Source: Caecitellus pseudoparvulus (taxonomy: Eukaryota; Bigyra: Bicosoecida). Taken from it: a stretch of 64,000 bases of DNA. Position 1 is the first letter of the stretch, and every line of letters starts with the position of its first letter. A model generated the notes under the pieces. It worked only from the letters and a program-made list of their open reading frames with translations. It did no database searches and had not been told where the DNA came from. Positions 1 through 10,606 of this stretch are shown in pieces. Location: assembly GCA_965644315.1 (NCBI GenBank), contig CBFFRQ010000030.1:310001-374000 (forward strand), given 5' to 3'. The position numbers and the translations under genes are program-made.

Positions 1-655
1 CTGGATAAGGATACACTGAAGCTGCTGAAGACACAAGACATTGGATACGTGAAGTTCAAGGCCCAGGCCGAGGCGAAGGTGTGTCGCCAGCGTTTCGCGT
101 TGAAACACCACTCAGCCGCGACAGGCCTCATGTGTGCCCGCCCACTCTGCGCAGAAAATTGAGCGCTTGAAGGCGCAGTTGCATGGCATTGCCGGACCTG
201 CTGCTGCGGGGGGTAGTGGGGAGAGTGGCCACGATCAAGGCTCCGGGCGCCACATGGTGTTTGTGGACGGAGCAGAGGATGTGGCCAAGTTCAAGACCCA
301 CAAGTTCTTCGACACTGTCCCTGAGCAGGTCTCCCGCAAGCACAACCGGCAGCTGAAGAGCACAGTCAAACAGGCAGCCCGCGAGGCCGCTGAGGAGGAG
401 ACAGCCATGGAGCGCGAGGAGCTGGTGGCAGTGAAGAAGGCCGAGCGCAAAGCCCGCAAGCGAGCCCGACGGGAGCTGGATGCCAAGTACAGGGAGCTGG
501 CGGAGCGCAGTGACCGCCTCGGAAAGCTGCGTCGCACTGCCGAGCATTTCGCTGCCAAGCGTGCGACCCTGGACAAAGGCAGACGCGTCAAGGTGGCCGA
601 CGCCGCTGAGGGTCGTCCGGCAGTGTTCAAGTGGAAACCCCAGCGGAAGCGCTGA
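1..655 (+). CDS. UTP11: UTP11-like U3 snoRNP/SSU-processome protein (5' partial)
   Basis: The 3' part of a UTP11 gene, a nucleolar component of the small-subunit processome that acts with U3 snoRNA in 18S rRNA maturation. Exon 1 runs from the window edge to 78 and ends in KFKAQAEAK. A 76-bp intron (79-154, gtgtgt...cgcag) joins in phase to exon 2 (155-655), which opens with KIERLKAQL. The rebuilt block LLKTQDIGY...AEAKKIERLK is the family signature. About 192 residues are visible; the middle contains an FVDGAEDVAKF block and then a long Lys/Arg/Glu-rich helical tail ending in FKWKPQRKR, as is usual for UTP11. The N-terminus lies outside the window. The next gene is on the opposite strand (convergent). 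Family assignment is secure. Confidence 0.9.
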
Positions 656-1322
656 CGCTGGCAGCAGGCGGGGCACCAGGCTGGAGCAGCGGCCTCCAAT
701 GCACGCAATGATTGGGGATGCATTTTCGCCCGGACCATATCGTGCGCACCGTCAAGAGACAGAGCAGCAGCCCCGGTGGGCCGTGTCGTCGTCACTTGGT
801 GCGATGTGCCTTGCGAGGGCTGGGCTGTCGCGGGCTCGGACCTTGGGCTCGTCTCCACGTGGCGGATTGTCGGCTCCCAGCAAGACCAGAGCCCTGGGGA
901 AGTGCACACTGCCCCGTGCCTCCCGCTTCGCCTGCAGGATGGAGACCCAGGCAGAGTAGGCTTGCGGAGTCAAGGCTGGCTTCAGCGCTCCCAGGTGCGT
1001 GCCCCAGTACGCAAGGGCTGCAGGCTCCAGGAGCCCAAAGGCGACCCTCTGCCACTGAGCAGGTGGCGCAGGGGCGCCCGCAGGGGGCTTTGGTTCAATG
1101 CAGGGCGCCGGCAAGTGTCCGCTTTTCTGCTGCCAATGCAGCCCGTGAGCGGGCACTTCGACTATGGAATCGGAGACTGAGGAGACTTTCAAACTTGCGC
1201 CATTGGCTGGTAGAGTGGCGAGGAAGGCCAGTGCGAGGGCGCGCGGGACGTGCGGGTGGTTGGCAGTCTTCTTGATGCACAGCTGAGCCGGGCATATGGA
1301 GGTCAAAGGCAGCAGTGCCAGG
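656..1322. other. spacer between UTP11 and the kinase gene; possible extra kinase exon
   Basis: No independent gene is recognised here. On the minus strand a frame stays open from about 1281 to 752. It would be reached in phase if the kinase gene were spliced from a gtgtcgg donor near 1343 to a ctcag acceptor near 1282, replacing its last few residues by about 175 others. No known domain is seen in that extension, so it is offered only as an alternative 3' end. The rest is presumably 3' UTR of the two convergent genes. Confidence 0.3.
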
Positions 1323-4300
1323 TCACTGGCCCGTGGCCGACACGGGCAGAACTTTGGAGGGGCGAAGAGATGCTTGGCGCGGGTGGACGGGGGGCTTGGA
1401 GGGGCTTTGACGCCTCTTGATCCCACCAAGCTGAGGGACGGCAGTTGCTGCCGGCCGACTAGTACCCCTGCCGGCCGCGCCTGAACCTGCCCCAGCTGGT
1501 CCAAACCTGTCAAGGTGTACTGCGAGGGGCGCTGCGGCTCTTGCGGCCAGCTCACGACTCGAGTCTCCACAGAAGCTGTGGCGCGTGGCGTGCAAGCTGC
1601 CGGTGTCAAGGAGCTGCTTCGATGCCGGAGGTGGGGGGGTTCCTGTGACGCCAGAGGCAGCGAGAAGTGCCATGACTGGACCCTGTGCAGAAGCGGGCAT
1701 TGCGCATTGTGCTGGACCCTTCTTCGCAATGCCACGTACAAGCTGGCCACTCACCGATGTAGCGCCCCCTTCCTCTGATGTCTGTCTGGTTGGAAGGGCT
1801 GGTTTCACGGCCAGCTCCACCCCAGCGCCTTGGGCCATTTTCAGCAGCGTTTCCTGTCGAGAAGACCCAGTCGCATACAGCAGTGAGCAGCCTCCCCGCA
1901 TGAACAGGTTCAATGCGCCCTGAGCCACGGGGTTCCCGAAGGTTTCCGGGTGCCGTGGCACGCCCCGGCCCAAGCCCGAAGCCGCCCAGGCTGTGTGGAC
2001 AGCATGCGTGATTACCTCGTCTTCAACAGCGCGTGCATCCACGTGCCTAGCCGCAGCGAAGAGGGCGCAATCCTCAGGACTCAGTTTGATGGTGGAGGCC
2101 AGGGCTGCTACCTTCCGCTCCGCCCGCTTCATGGCTTCGGCGGCGTTGTGACCCTCGACCTTGTCGGGAACTTCCTTCCAGTCTGTCGACACGCGCACTG
2201 CTGGGAGGAGTGGCGCAGGCATGGTGCGTGCTTCGACAAGGTCCCAATCCACATCCTTGAAGAACGCGTGGCGCTGGATGTCGGCCCAGGCGCACGGGCC
2301 CACCCCCAGCCGGTCCCCGTCTCCAATCGTGAGCAGGCGGCCCACCAGGTCCATTGCCTGCGGGGAAAACACCGACGGATCGAAGACGGGGGAAGCGTGC
2401 AGCGTCAAGCTGTTGTCTCCTGCCGGGCCTTGGCCGGATGAAAAGGGGGACCTCCCACACAGCAGCGCGTACAGCAAGCAGCCGTAGCTCCACCAGTCAG
2501 CTGACATTCCATACGCCACCCGGCCTCCGTACGAGTCGCGCACGAGCATCTCAGGGCACCAGTAAGCCGGAGTGCCTGCTCGCCCCTTGTACCAGCCGCT
2601 GCCATCATCGTGCGTGTGGTTGCAGGTGCAGGCCATGCCCATGTGCAGACGGCAATCGGACACTGCCGAGGTCGCCAGCTTGGTGCGTAGTACGTGTGGA
2701 TCTGGCTGTGAAGCTGCCCTATCAACGCTAAAATCTTCGGTACTTTGCAGAGGGGGCAGCACAGCCGCTGCGAGCGTGGAGGTGGGGCCAGTGGCCCCAG
2801 CCGCTGCTTCCTGCCCAGGCTCGCCCGCAGCTACGCAGCTGGAAATGAAGTCCAGCACCCCACCCGCGCCTCGGCGCTGCATGCCACGCACAGTGTTCAC
2901 ATGCAAGCATCCAAGGCAGCACTTGCTAAATCCTGTACTGCTCAGTACGCTCGACGACCCGCGCTGGCAGGGGCGATCTTCCTGTGGCGCTTCAGTGCTG
3001 CAGGTGTGCAGGAAGACTGACAGGCCAAGGTCGCACAGTTTCAAGTGTCCAGAGGCGTCAATCAAGATGTTGCTGGCCTTGACATCTCTGTGGATGATGC
3101 CAGCCTTGTGCAGGTGCTTCAGGCCGATGAGAATCTCTGCAGCGTAGAAGCGCACGACATGCTCCGGGAAGCACTTCTGGGGCTGCGCAAGCAGATGCCG
3201 CTCCAGATCCCCTCCCTCGCAGAAAGGCATGGCAAACTTGATGGAGGCCTGCGTCTCCCAAGCAAAGTGCACTGGGGCAACGAAGGGGGACTGCACAGCG
3301 ACGCTGCAGCACAGCTCACGCAGCGCGCAGTGAATGGCGCTCTTGTGCTTCAGCATTTTCTTGTTCATGCTCTTGACAGCGTACAAACGCGCATGCCTAC
3401 CGCGTCGCGCAACGTGGACGGTTCCATAGCTCCCTGTGCCAAGCACGCCAAGCGTCTTGAAGTCTTGCTCTCCAGCGCTGGTGCTGTGCGCGGCAATGGT
3501 GGAGGTTGCGATGCTGGGGTCACTTGCGATGCTTTGCCACCAGTCAGTGGCAAGAGGGCACACCAGGAACTCCAACGTTGCCTGGACCAAGCGGTGCAGA
3601 AGGCTGGCGGAAGGGGGCATCTGGCGAGGTGGGATGGAGCGCGGCGCGCGACCGACAGGCGAGGTGGGCGGCGCATGGAGGAAGCGCAGGAATCGGCTTG
3701 CCTCCTGTACAAGAGGGTCATCTGGAGCAGGGCCCGAGTCAGGGCCCGCTTGGTGCGCTCCAGCCAGCAGCTCGAAGGCCATGCCGGAGCCGCCATGTGA
3801 GCGGTCCTCGGCCTCCAAGTTGCTGGCAGTGCTGCGACTGCCTTCCGCTGCGATCCTGCCTGGGCTGGGACTGGGAGTTGGCCCTAGGAAGGGTGAAGCT
3901 TGTGGCGACCGGTCACACCGTGAAGCTTCGACGGAGTACCGCTGGGGCGGGCATGGGAGCGGCGGGCGTTCTGGCGTTTGGGGCTGCGTGCTGGCGCCAG
4001 CTGCGCCCGGGCCCATAACAGGAGTAGACGACCTACTGCGCGGGGCGATGACCTCCTCTTCACCCGTGCGGGGCAGTTTCCGGGATGTGTCATCCGTCCA
4101 GCTGTCTGTGTGCCCAACGGGTTCAAAGTCGACGATGCAGGTCAGTGCGTCTCTGCACTGCGCCACTTGCTCAGCAATAGAACGGAGATCGTGTGCCCTA
4201 GACATGCAGAGTCCCCCTGGGCAGATCAAAGCGAGCGATCATTGCAAAGGTGATGCCCGCAGGCGAGTTCAAGACCGATGCTGGGGCGCCTCACACTTCC

Positions 4301-4792
4301 ACCGAGTCTCCTGATTCTCGATGCCTCGGAAAACCAGGGCATCTTCCAGGAAACCGCAAATGTGGCCAAGGCCAGAAGCGTACATGTAACTCCTGAACGC
4401 AAAGAAGTGGACGGCTCCCCACGAGGGCATCTGTGTCGCACGTGGGTGTCTGGGGTGTGACGCCGGTGTGCAGTTCTTGAGGGACACGGCGGCAGGCCAC
4501 GTACGCCTTTGACAAAGCCCAGGAGGGTCGCGTCCTCGCAGATTTTGGACGCAAGAACTCCATTGCTGATGTCCACGAGTTGCGCAAGCGCGTCAGCTGC
4601 AGTGCTGGCTACATCTTGCTGCGGCATCATCTCGAAGGAGCGACACGCTCCACTGCACTGCTTGATGGACGTCCACATCTCGGCGGGAGTCACGCCACCT
4701 CCTACTGGCCGGCCTAGGGAGGCCGCCCATGCTTTGGTCCCAACACAAAGGCGTGCGTCATTGGCTGGTAGTGGGAACTTGAGGCCAGACAT
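1323..4792 (-). CDS. AGC-type Ser/Thr protein kinase with large activation-segment insert
   Basis: Three exons: 4792-4505 (starts MSGLKF), 4430-4303, and 4197-1323; introns of 74 and 105 bp restore phase exactly, giving about 1096 residues. The kinase domain lies at roughly residues 385-795. Visible elements are the glycine loop GTGSYGTV, the catalytic lysine in YAVKSM, HRDVKASNIL with the catalytic Asp, DLG in place of DFG, and GTPAYWCPE in place of the usual APE. The block HAFFKDVDWDLVEA after the domain is typical of the AGC C-terminal extension, closest in feel to GRK/RSK-like kinases. About 145 Ser/Cys-rich residues sit between DLG and the P+1 loop, either a real insert or unrecognised intron sequence. 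The N-terminal ~160 residues match nothing I recognise. The C-terminal ~300 residues are low-complexity. Substrate unknown. The 5' exon structure is inferred; the kinase call is firm. Confidence 0.8.
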
Positions 4793-5055
4793 GGCGCCGT
4801 GGGACAGCGCAGGCGAGTGCGACAGGTGGCGCACGCGGGCTCGACTGAGTGACACTGCCTGAATGGCAAAGGGGCCAAGGTGAACTGCGCGCAGACTGTT
4901 CGAAGCGGAAGAGCTTGTACTTTGGGATTTGTGAGAAGGTGCAGCAGTTCAACGCGTTTGTCTAAGGTGCCATTGTGGAGTGGGCAGCGCAGGATGATTG
5001 GTGGCGGGTGTGGGGGGGGGGCTTCGCGGCCCACGTGGCTTCACCTCGCGAAACC

Positions 5056-8000
5056 TCAGAAGGGAATCATCCACTGCCCAGTAGCCGAAGGAGACATGGC
5101 ATTGACCCTGGCCCAGGCAACTGCTTCTGCCTCTGCTGCGACAAGGCCGCCGTCCAGCCGGGTCAGCCCACTCCGCACTGGGAGGGAGGAGATGGCGGAT
5201 GTAGGGCCACGCTCAGGCGAACCAGCAGCGGCGGCACCCGGACCGAGTTGGATAGCACTACTGCCAGTCATTCGACAGGCCTGGGGATGCTTTAAACTTG
5301 CAGGGCACACTGAGCCACAGGAAGGCGGGCCTTCCCCTGTGCCGCGCTCTCGGGCAGCGACCCGTGCAGTCAACGCTGCCTGGAACGGCCCAGCAAGCTG
5401 CACAGAGTGTGTGATCGTCACAGCAAAGGCCGTTTCAAATGCACTCTGATCAACTGGATCAAGCTCGACTGGGCATGGGGGAATGCATGGTGCTTCTATT
5501 GCCAGATCAGGCGCGACGGTGTGCCGCTGCAACAGCGCAAGGCTGCCATGCCAGTCGCCCGTGATCAAGGCGAGATACGCAGCCTCCACAAGCGCAAGTG
5601 CCTGAGTGGACACTGGTAGGCCTGCTGTGCGCGCATGCTGCCGCACAAGTGCGAACTGGGGACGGAGAACCACGCTGGCGCCCAGGGACATGGCGTGAAA
5701 GGCACCGAACAGAGCGAGGAAAGTCAGCACTGCGTCTCGCAGGTCTGGCTCTAATGCAGCGCATGGAAGGTGGCCCAGGAGTTGGGAGAGCTGAGAAATG
5801 GCTACATGGGAAGGGTGAGCACGCAAGTCGAACCAAGGCAAGTCTACTACGTCTCCAGATCCACCGCCTGCGGGCGGCGCAGGCAGCTGTGCGACCCCTA
5901 CTGCTGCAAGGGTGGCCGTGAGGGAAGAGGATGCCAGCTTCCACCAGCTTTGCAGGCCTCCAGCCCACAGGTTGGCCAGGGCAGTAACAAGTAGAGTGGC
6001 TGCGCGCTGGTGCTCCCCTGCCCGCAGAAGCATCGCGGCAGCTGGGCTCGGGTCGCCCCTTGTGCAGCAGTCCTTTAAGAAAGCTTCATCTAAGGCCTGT
6101 AGTCTGGGCTGCAGACCAGCCGCCTCATACAATGCCGTCATTCCCTGCAAGGCTGCTACTCCTTCGTTTTCCGCGGGTGCCTTGGCGAGAGCCGTGCTGA
6201 GTGCGGAGGCTGAGCGGGGTGCCCGCTGGGAGAGGCACTGGGCAGCAAACGCTTGCAGTGAGTGTGGGTGGGAGGGCAAGCCAGCGCCAGGCGGAGAAAT
6301 GGCGAGGCAACCAGTGGTGTCAGAGTCTGTGCTTGGGGTGGCTGGGCTCGAGAAATCTTGCAGCAGCTGTTGCACGGCCGCCTGTGCCTTCGCATGGCTC
6401 TGTGCAGACCTCTTGCCATGCGCCACACGCTCAAGTGCCAGCGCCGCTACCCCCGCGCCCAGTGGGATGCGTGCTGCATACAGGCTCTGCGTTCTTGGGC
6501 TCAGCCCGAACGCCGCCAGCGCTGCCAGCCCCAACCCCCACAATCCGTGTCTGAAGCACCGCAGGCACATTCGGTGTGCCACCTCCGCCCTGGGGGCCAT
6601 CGGCAGCAGGGGGTCCAGCAGCACTGAGTGCCTTGGAGTTCCACCTGGCAGAACACTGCCGACGACAGGGATGCAGGGCACTCTGTGTGATAGAGGAAGG
6701 CAGTCTTGCCCGGCATGGGGCAGGGCACAGGCCACTGTCCACGCAGCGAGGGTTTCGTTGCCGTTCAGCAGGAACGCCAGCGCTCGACCAGGGTTCCCGC
6801 TGGCCAGGGCCCAAGCTGCTGCTTTCACCGGCCAGCCCACTTTGCTTGTGGCCTGCGCAGGGTCGTCGACGGCAGGGTGCTCCGGTGGCGTGACGACCGA
6901 GTGCACCAGCGGGTCGGCGGCCACCTGCGGTTTGTGTGAGGTGTCAGGGGATGCTGCATGAAGTGCTGGCTCCCCAGCAGCAGACCCACTGTGAGCGCTC
7001 GCAACAGGCTCCAACACCCGGCGCAGTCCCGAGAAATGCCCATACCTAGCCGCATGCTGCAGTTGCAGCCCGTGGTTGAACAGCCCTGCGCCGGTGTACT
7101 GCGATGCGAGCTGCAAGGCCCCCCCTGTCGCAACCAAGTAGGGTGCCAGGGTGCTCAGCGCGGAGCCTGCAAGCGACTGCGCACGCTTAGCGAGGAGCTC
7201 CTGCCACAGGTCGTGGGATACGGCAGGTGCGAGAGCCAAGGCGGGTTCCCAGTCTCCCAGCTCAGCGGCAGTGCGGCAGAAGTCCTCGATGGCACCGGAG
7301 CGCAGGTAGAATCCCGCAGCACTGCGCAGCAGGTCCTCTCGACGAGGTCCCCCGATGGAGGCTACCCGGGAGGTGGCCTTGGTCACATCACAGGATCGAG
7401 CGGCAGCCGATGCCACGTCCAGCACCAAGCTGTGCGGCACAACTGCCACTTTCCCGGAGGGCTGCAGTTCTTCGTTCACCACTCGATCGACGAGTGCAGG
7501 GTCTGGGTGGGCCTCTTGAGCTTCACTGCCGGGCTGGCATGCTAGGATGGCCAGGAGCAGGTCTGCGGCGCCTTCTCCTGCTGTGCTGGCAGACATGCTC
7601 TGTCGCAGAGCATCGGCTCTCACACGTGCACTGGACCCTTCTCCGATTCCTCTCGCACTGGCGACGGCCACCAGGGCACGGGAGGCGGTGCCACACAGCA
7701 GCGGGACAGCCTGCCCCCCTCGTGACGGCCCGTGCGGAAACACTGGGCAACTGCTCGCCCCCCCCAGTGCCGCCGACCACACGTCGCTGGCTGTGAGGGA
7801 CATGCTGAGAGCGACGGAAGTCCAGCGTGTTCCGGGACTGGCCTGTGCGCGGAAGTCAGCAGCTGACACGAGGGAGCCGCTGGTTGGTGCGTCGAGGGCA
7901 GTCACAGCGTCCCGCCACAAGCTGGGAGGGTCTGACTGCCCCCCTAGCGCAAGCCCACATGCCACGATTTGAGCGGTGTGCAGCGCAGACACGGGGCCCT

Positions 8001-9960
8001 CCAACTGCCACCAGCGAATGGAAGAGTCCCTGGATACCGACACCAGCACATTCGGGCGGGCGGGGTGGCAGGCGATGCCGTACACGTCAGACGCGTGTTC
8101 CGCACAAATGCCAAGGCAGCTCCCAGACTGCGTGTCCCACAGGCGCAGGGTGCCGTCCCAAGATCCCGACAGGAGGAGGTGCGGCACTTCGTGGTGCCAT
8201 TGCAGAGCCCGCGCTCGGTCGGAGTGGCCCCGCAGAACCATGACAGCTCCCGACACGGTGTTCCACACCCGCACTGTCGAATCGTTGGAGGCAGTGGCTA
8301 GGATGTTCTCATGCAGCGGGTGAAAGGCAGCATGGAACACTGCACTCTTGTGGCCATGGAGCCGCTGCACAGGCTCGCCCGGGCTCGCCGCATCCCACAG
8401 AGTCACCAGACCAGACGCATGCCCCAACGCGAGTAGGCATGCACTGCCAGTTGAACTCGGCACTTGGCACCAGGCCACCGCGTGGCTCGGGGACATGAGA
8501 GAAATGGTGTAGTGCAGCTTGCCTGTGCTGGTATTGAACACTGCACACACGCCGTGCGTGCAGGTGGCCGCGGCGAGGTCGGGGCGCGTCGGCGACCATG
8601 CGACCCGCTGACACGGCCCTGACAGGAGGTGCGACCACGCACGTACAGCGCCAGTGGCGACATTCACCACGTAGATGCAGCCTGACCCATCGCACGCAAG
8701 GAGGCGGGGGTCGCCGGCGGGCGCCCAGCTCAGGCAGTACAGGGATGAGGGGAGGGCGGCTCGTGAGGTGCTTGGGTTGCACCTGATGGCGGTGGTGCAG
8801 GTGAAGGACGTGGCATCCCACAAGCGCACATGGCCGTCGAATCCACACGTCGCGAGGATGTGTGGGTCATCCGGCTTGAACGCGGCGCTGAAAATGGTGT
8901 CTGTGTGCCCGCCGTCCGACCTCCACGTGGTGCGACCGGCTGCACAGTCGTACGTCAGCACTGTCCCGTCCACGCATGCAATGTGCAGGTGCTCTCGCAG
9001 GCGGGGTTGGAGAGCGCTTGTTGCCTGAGTTTGCCCCGTTCCAGCTGGTGGCGGCGCAGTCACGGCCATTGCGTGGATGCCCAGCGGCGCTGCGCGAAGT
9101 GTGGCGGTGGGCGCATCTTGCGAGACATTCCACACACTGACGAGGCCACTGTGCGCATGCGCAGTGGCGAAGGAGCCAGGGGAAGAGGGGAGCCAGTGAA
9201 TGGCGCTGACGCCGCCCCGTGTGGCTGAGCCGTGGAACACCCTCAACACCGCCCCAGCCCCGACGTCCCACAGCACGATGCCGCCGAATTGGTACGCTGC
9301 CAGCAGGAAGCTGCCTTCCAGGCTGTCCCACTCCAGCGCCCGCAGGCAGCCTGGAGTGCCGTCATGCCCTGCGATGCTGTCTCGGATGCCCTGCTCAAGG
9401 TCCAGGACGGTTTCCTCTCGGGTAACTGTGTCCAGCAAGGCCACCACTCCGCCCTTTGCTGCGTCGAAGCCCACGGCAAGCACGTTGGCTTCCGAGGGAT
9501 GCCACGCAAGGCATGAAGCGTCTGCCCGTGTGGACAGTGCATACACAGCGCCGCTGTCAATGCCCAACACGGCGACCTGGCTGGGCAGCGCCACCGCCGC
9601 TTTGCGACCTGACGAAGCCCAACCAGCGCAGCGCGGAATTTGACCCTTTCCCAAGCCCCTGCGCAACACTTCCACTCCCTGGGCCACAGAAAAGACTAGC
9701 AGGAGATCATCGGTGCCGCCTGTCAACAAGAGCTCACCAGCCTTGTCCAGAGCGACACAGCTCACTGCTCGGTCGTGCCCTGTCACGAGGCTGTGCAGTC
9801 TTCGTTGGCGATTGTACAGGTAAGTTGTCAGGGTCCCGGCCACAGCCAGCGTGCCGCTGTCCGAGGCAGCGATGACAGGGCGGTGCAGTTGCTGCACTCC
9901 ACCTGCTGTCAAATGCACTTGTTTCAGGGGGGAGCCCATTTCCCAGGCTGAAGCAGCCAT
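5056..9960 (-). CDS. WDR17: WDR17-like WD-repeat protein
   Basis: A single uninterrupted exon of about 1634 residues from ATG at 9960 (MAASAWEMGS) to a TGA at 5056. The first ~680 residues carry about a dozen WD repeats, with clear GH...WD units such as GHTDTIFSAAFKPDD...VRLWDA, GHKSAVFHAAFHP...VRVWNT and GHSDRARALQW...LRLWDT, predicting a double beta-propeller. The remaining ~950 residues are Ala/Leu-rich helices resembling an alpha-solenoid. This propeller-solenoid order and the YLYNRQRRLHSLVTGH opening fit WDR17, a conserved protein of poorly known function whose distribution follows ciliated eukaryotes. It is somewhat longer than the animal protein (about 1300 residues). It is divergent from DRC11 across a 646-bp gap. 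An IFT- or coatomer-like WD protein is the main alternative. Confidence 0.75.
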   Translation of the reverse strand: MAASAWEMGSPLKQVHLTAGGVQQLHRPVIAASDSGTLAVAGTLTTYLYNRQRRLHSLVTGHDRAVSCVALDKAGELLLTGGTDDLLLVFSVAQGVEVLRRGLGKGQIPRCAGWASSGRKAAVALPSQVAVLGIDSGAVYALSTRADASCLAWHPSEANVLAVGFDAAKGGVVALLDTVTREETVLDLEQGIRDSIAGHDGTPGCLRALEWDSLEGSFLLAAYQFGGIVLWDVGAGAVLRVFHGSATRGGVSAIHWLPSSPGSFATAHAHSGLVSVWNVSQDAPTATLRAAPLGIHAMAVTAPPPAGTGQTQATSALQPRLREHLHIACVDGTVLTYDCAAGRTTWRSDGGHTDTIFSAAFKPDDPHILATCGFDGHVRLWDATSFTCTTAIRCNPSTSRAALPSSLYCLSWAPAGDPRLLACDGSGCIYVVNVATGAVRAWSHLLSGPCQRVAWSPTRPDLAAATCTHGVCAVFNTSTGKLHYTISLMSPSHAVAWCQVPSSTGSACLLALGHASGLVTLWDAASPGEPVQRLHGHKSAVFHAAFHPLHENILATASNDSTVRVWNTVSGAVMVLRGHSDRARALQWHHEVPHLLLSGSWDGTLRLWDTQSGSCLGICAEHASDVYGIACHPARPNVLVSVSRDSSIRWWQLEGPVSALHTAQIVACGLALGGQSDPPSLWRDAVTALDAPTSGSLVSAADFRAQASPGTRWTSVALSMSLTASDVWSAALGGASSCPVFPHGPSRGGQAVPLLCGTASRALVAVASARGIGEGSSARVRADALRQSMSASTAGEGAADLLLAILACQPGSEAQEAHPDPALVDRVVNEELQPSGKVAVVPHSLVLDVASAAARSCDVTKATSRVASIGGPRREDLLRSAAGFYLRSGAIEDFCRTAAELGDWEPALALAPAVSHDLWQELLAKRAQSLAGSALSTLAPYLVATGGALQLASQYTGAGLFNHGLQLQHAARYGHFSGLRRVLEPVASAHSGSAAGEPALHAASPDTSHKPQVAADPLVHSVVTPPEHPAVDDPAQATSKVGWPVKAAAWALASGNPGRALAFLLNGNETLAAWTVACALPHAGQDCLPLSHRVPCIPVVGSVLPGGTPRHSVLLDPLLPMAPRAEVAHRMCLRCFRHGLWGLGLAALAAFGLSPRTQSLYAARIPLGAGVAALALERVAHGKRSAQSHAKAQAAVQQLLQDFSSPATPSTDSDTTGCLAISPPGAGLPSHPHSLQAFAAQCLSQRAPRSASALSTALAKAPAENEGVAALQGMTALYEAAGLQPRLQALDEAFLKDCCTRGDPSPAAAMLLRAGEHQRAATLLVTALANLWAGGLQSWWKLASSSLTATLAAVGVAQLPAPPAGGGSGDVVDLPWFDLRAHPSHVAISQLSQLLGHLPCAALEPDLRDAVLTFLALFGAFHAMSLGASVVLRPQFALVRQHARTAGLPVSTQALALVEAAYLALITGDWHGSLALLQRHTVAPDLAIEAPCIPPCPVELDPVDQSAFETAFAVTITHSVQLAGPFQAALTARVAARERGTGEGPPSCGSVCPASLKHPQACRMTGSSAIQLGPGAAAAGSPERGPTSAISSLPVRSGLTRLDGGLVAAEAEAVAWARVNAMSPSATGQWMIPF

Positions 9961-10606
9961 CTCGGGCAAGGGCCGACCCTGGCCGAGCCGCGCTCAAATC
10001 TCGTGGCGCTGGCCGGCGGTCTGCTTGCCTCGCGTTGCGGGCAAGAGCTCTCACTTGTCCGGAGGGTAAAGAGCAATGCACCATCCGTGGGGCAATGAGA
10101 GGCCAGTTTGCACCGCTCTGTGCTTGCCTCCTCCGCTGCTTCCAGACCGTCACAGCCCGCGTTGCGAATTTGGCAGCTCCGCAGATTTGGCATCCCGCGA
10201 GCCTGGCAGATTGCAGGGCCCGCTCAGGGACAAGGCAGCTTTCAACCACGGCCAAATTTCCAAGCCACAACGAAAGATAGACGCGCAATTTCCGTGCAGG
10301 CCAGCCACTGGCGCTAGTCTGAGGTCACAGGAGCTCGGCGCCACTTCCCGCGTGAGGAGTGTGCGGAAATTGAGAGCCGGCCCGCCAGGCAGCAAGTTGA
10401 CGTGCACAGGGTCAGGGGCAGTGGGCAAGGCGACTTGTGTGCAAGGCTGTGCGATAGGAAGTCCAGCCCGCGGAGCTTTCGTTCCGGAAAGCAGCCATGA
10501 GCTCCAAGTGGGTGGGCGCGAGGCTTGCTTTGCCGCAGCGGCCCAGAAACGTCCGACTGCCTCCTGCCTGTGCCGCAGGACGTATGGAGCCCTGTGGGCC
10601 CAGAGC
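9961..10606. promoter_or_regulatory. divergent intergenic region, WDR17-like / DRC11
   Basis: A 646-bp stretch between two head-to-head start codons. It must hold both 5' UTRs and both promoters. I see no clear TATA box and no perfect RFX X-box, although both flanking genes are of cilium type. No coding segment is supported. Confidence 0.4.
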
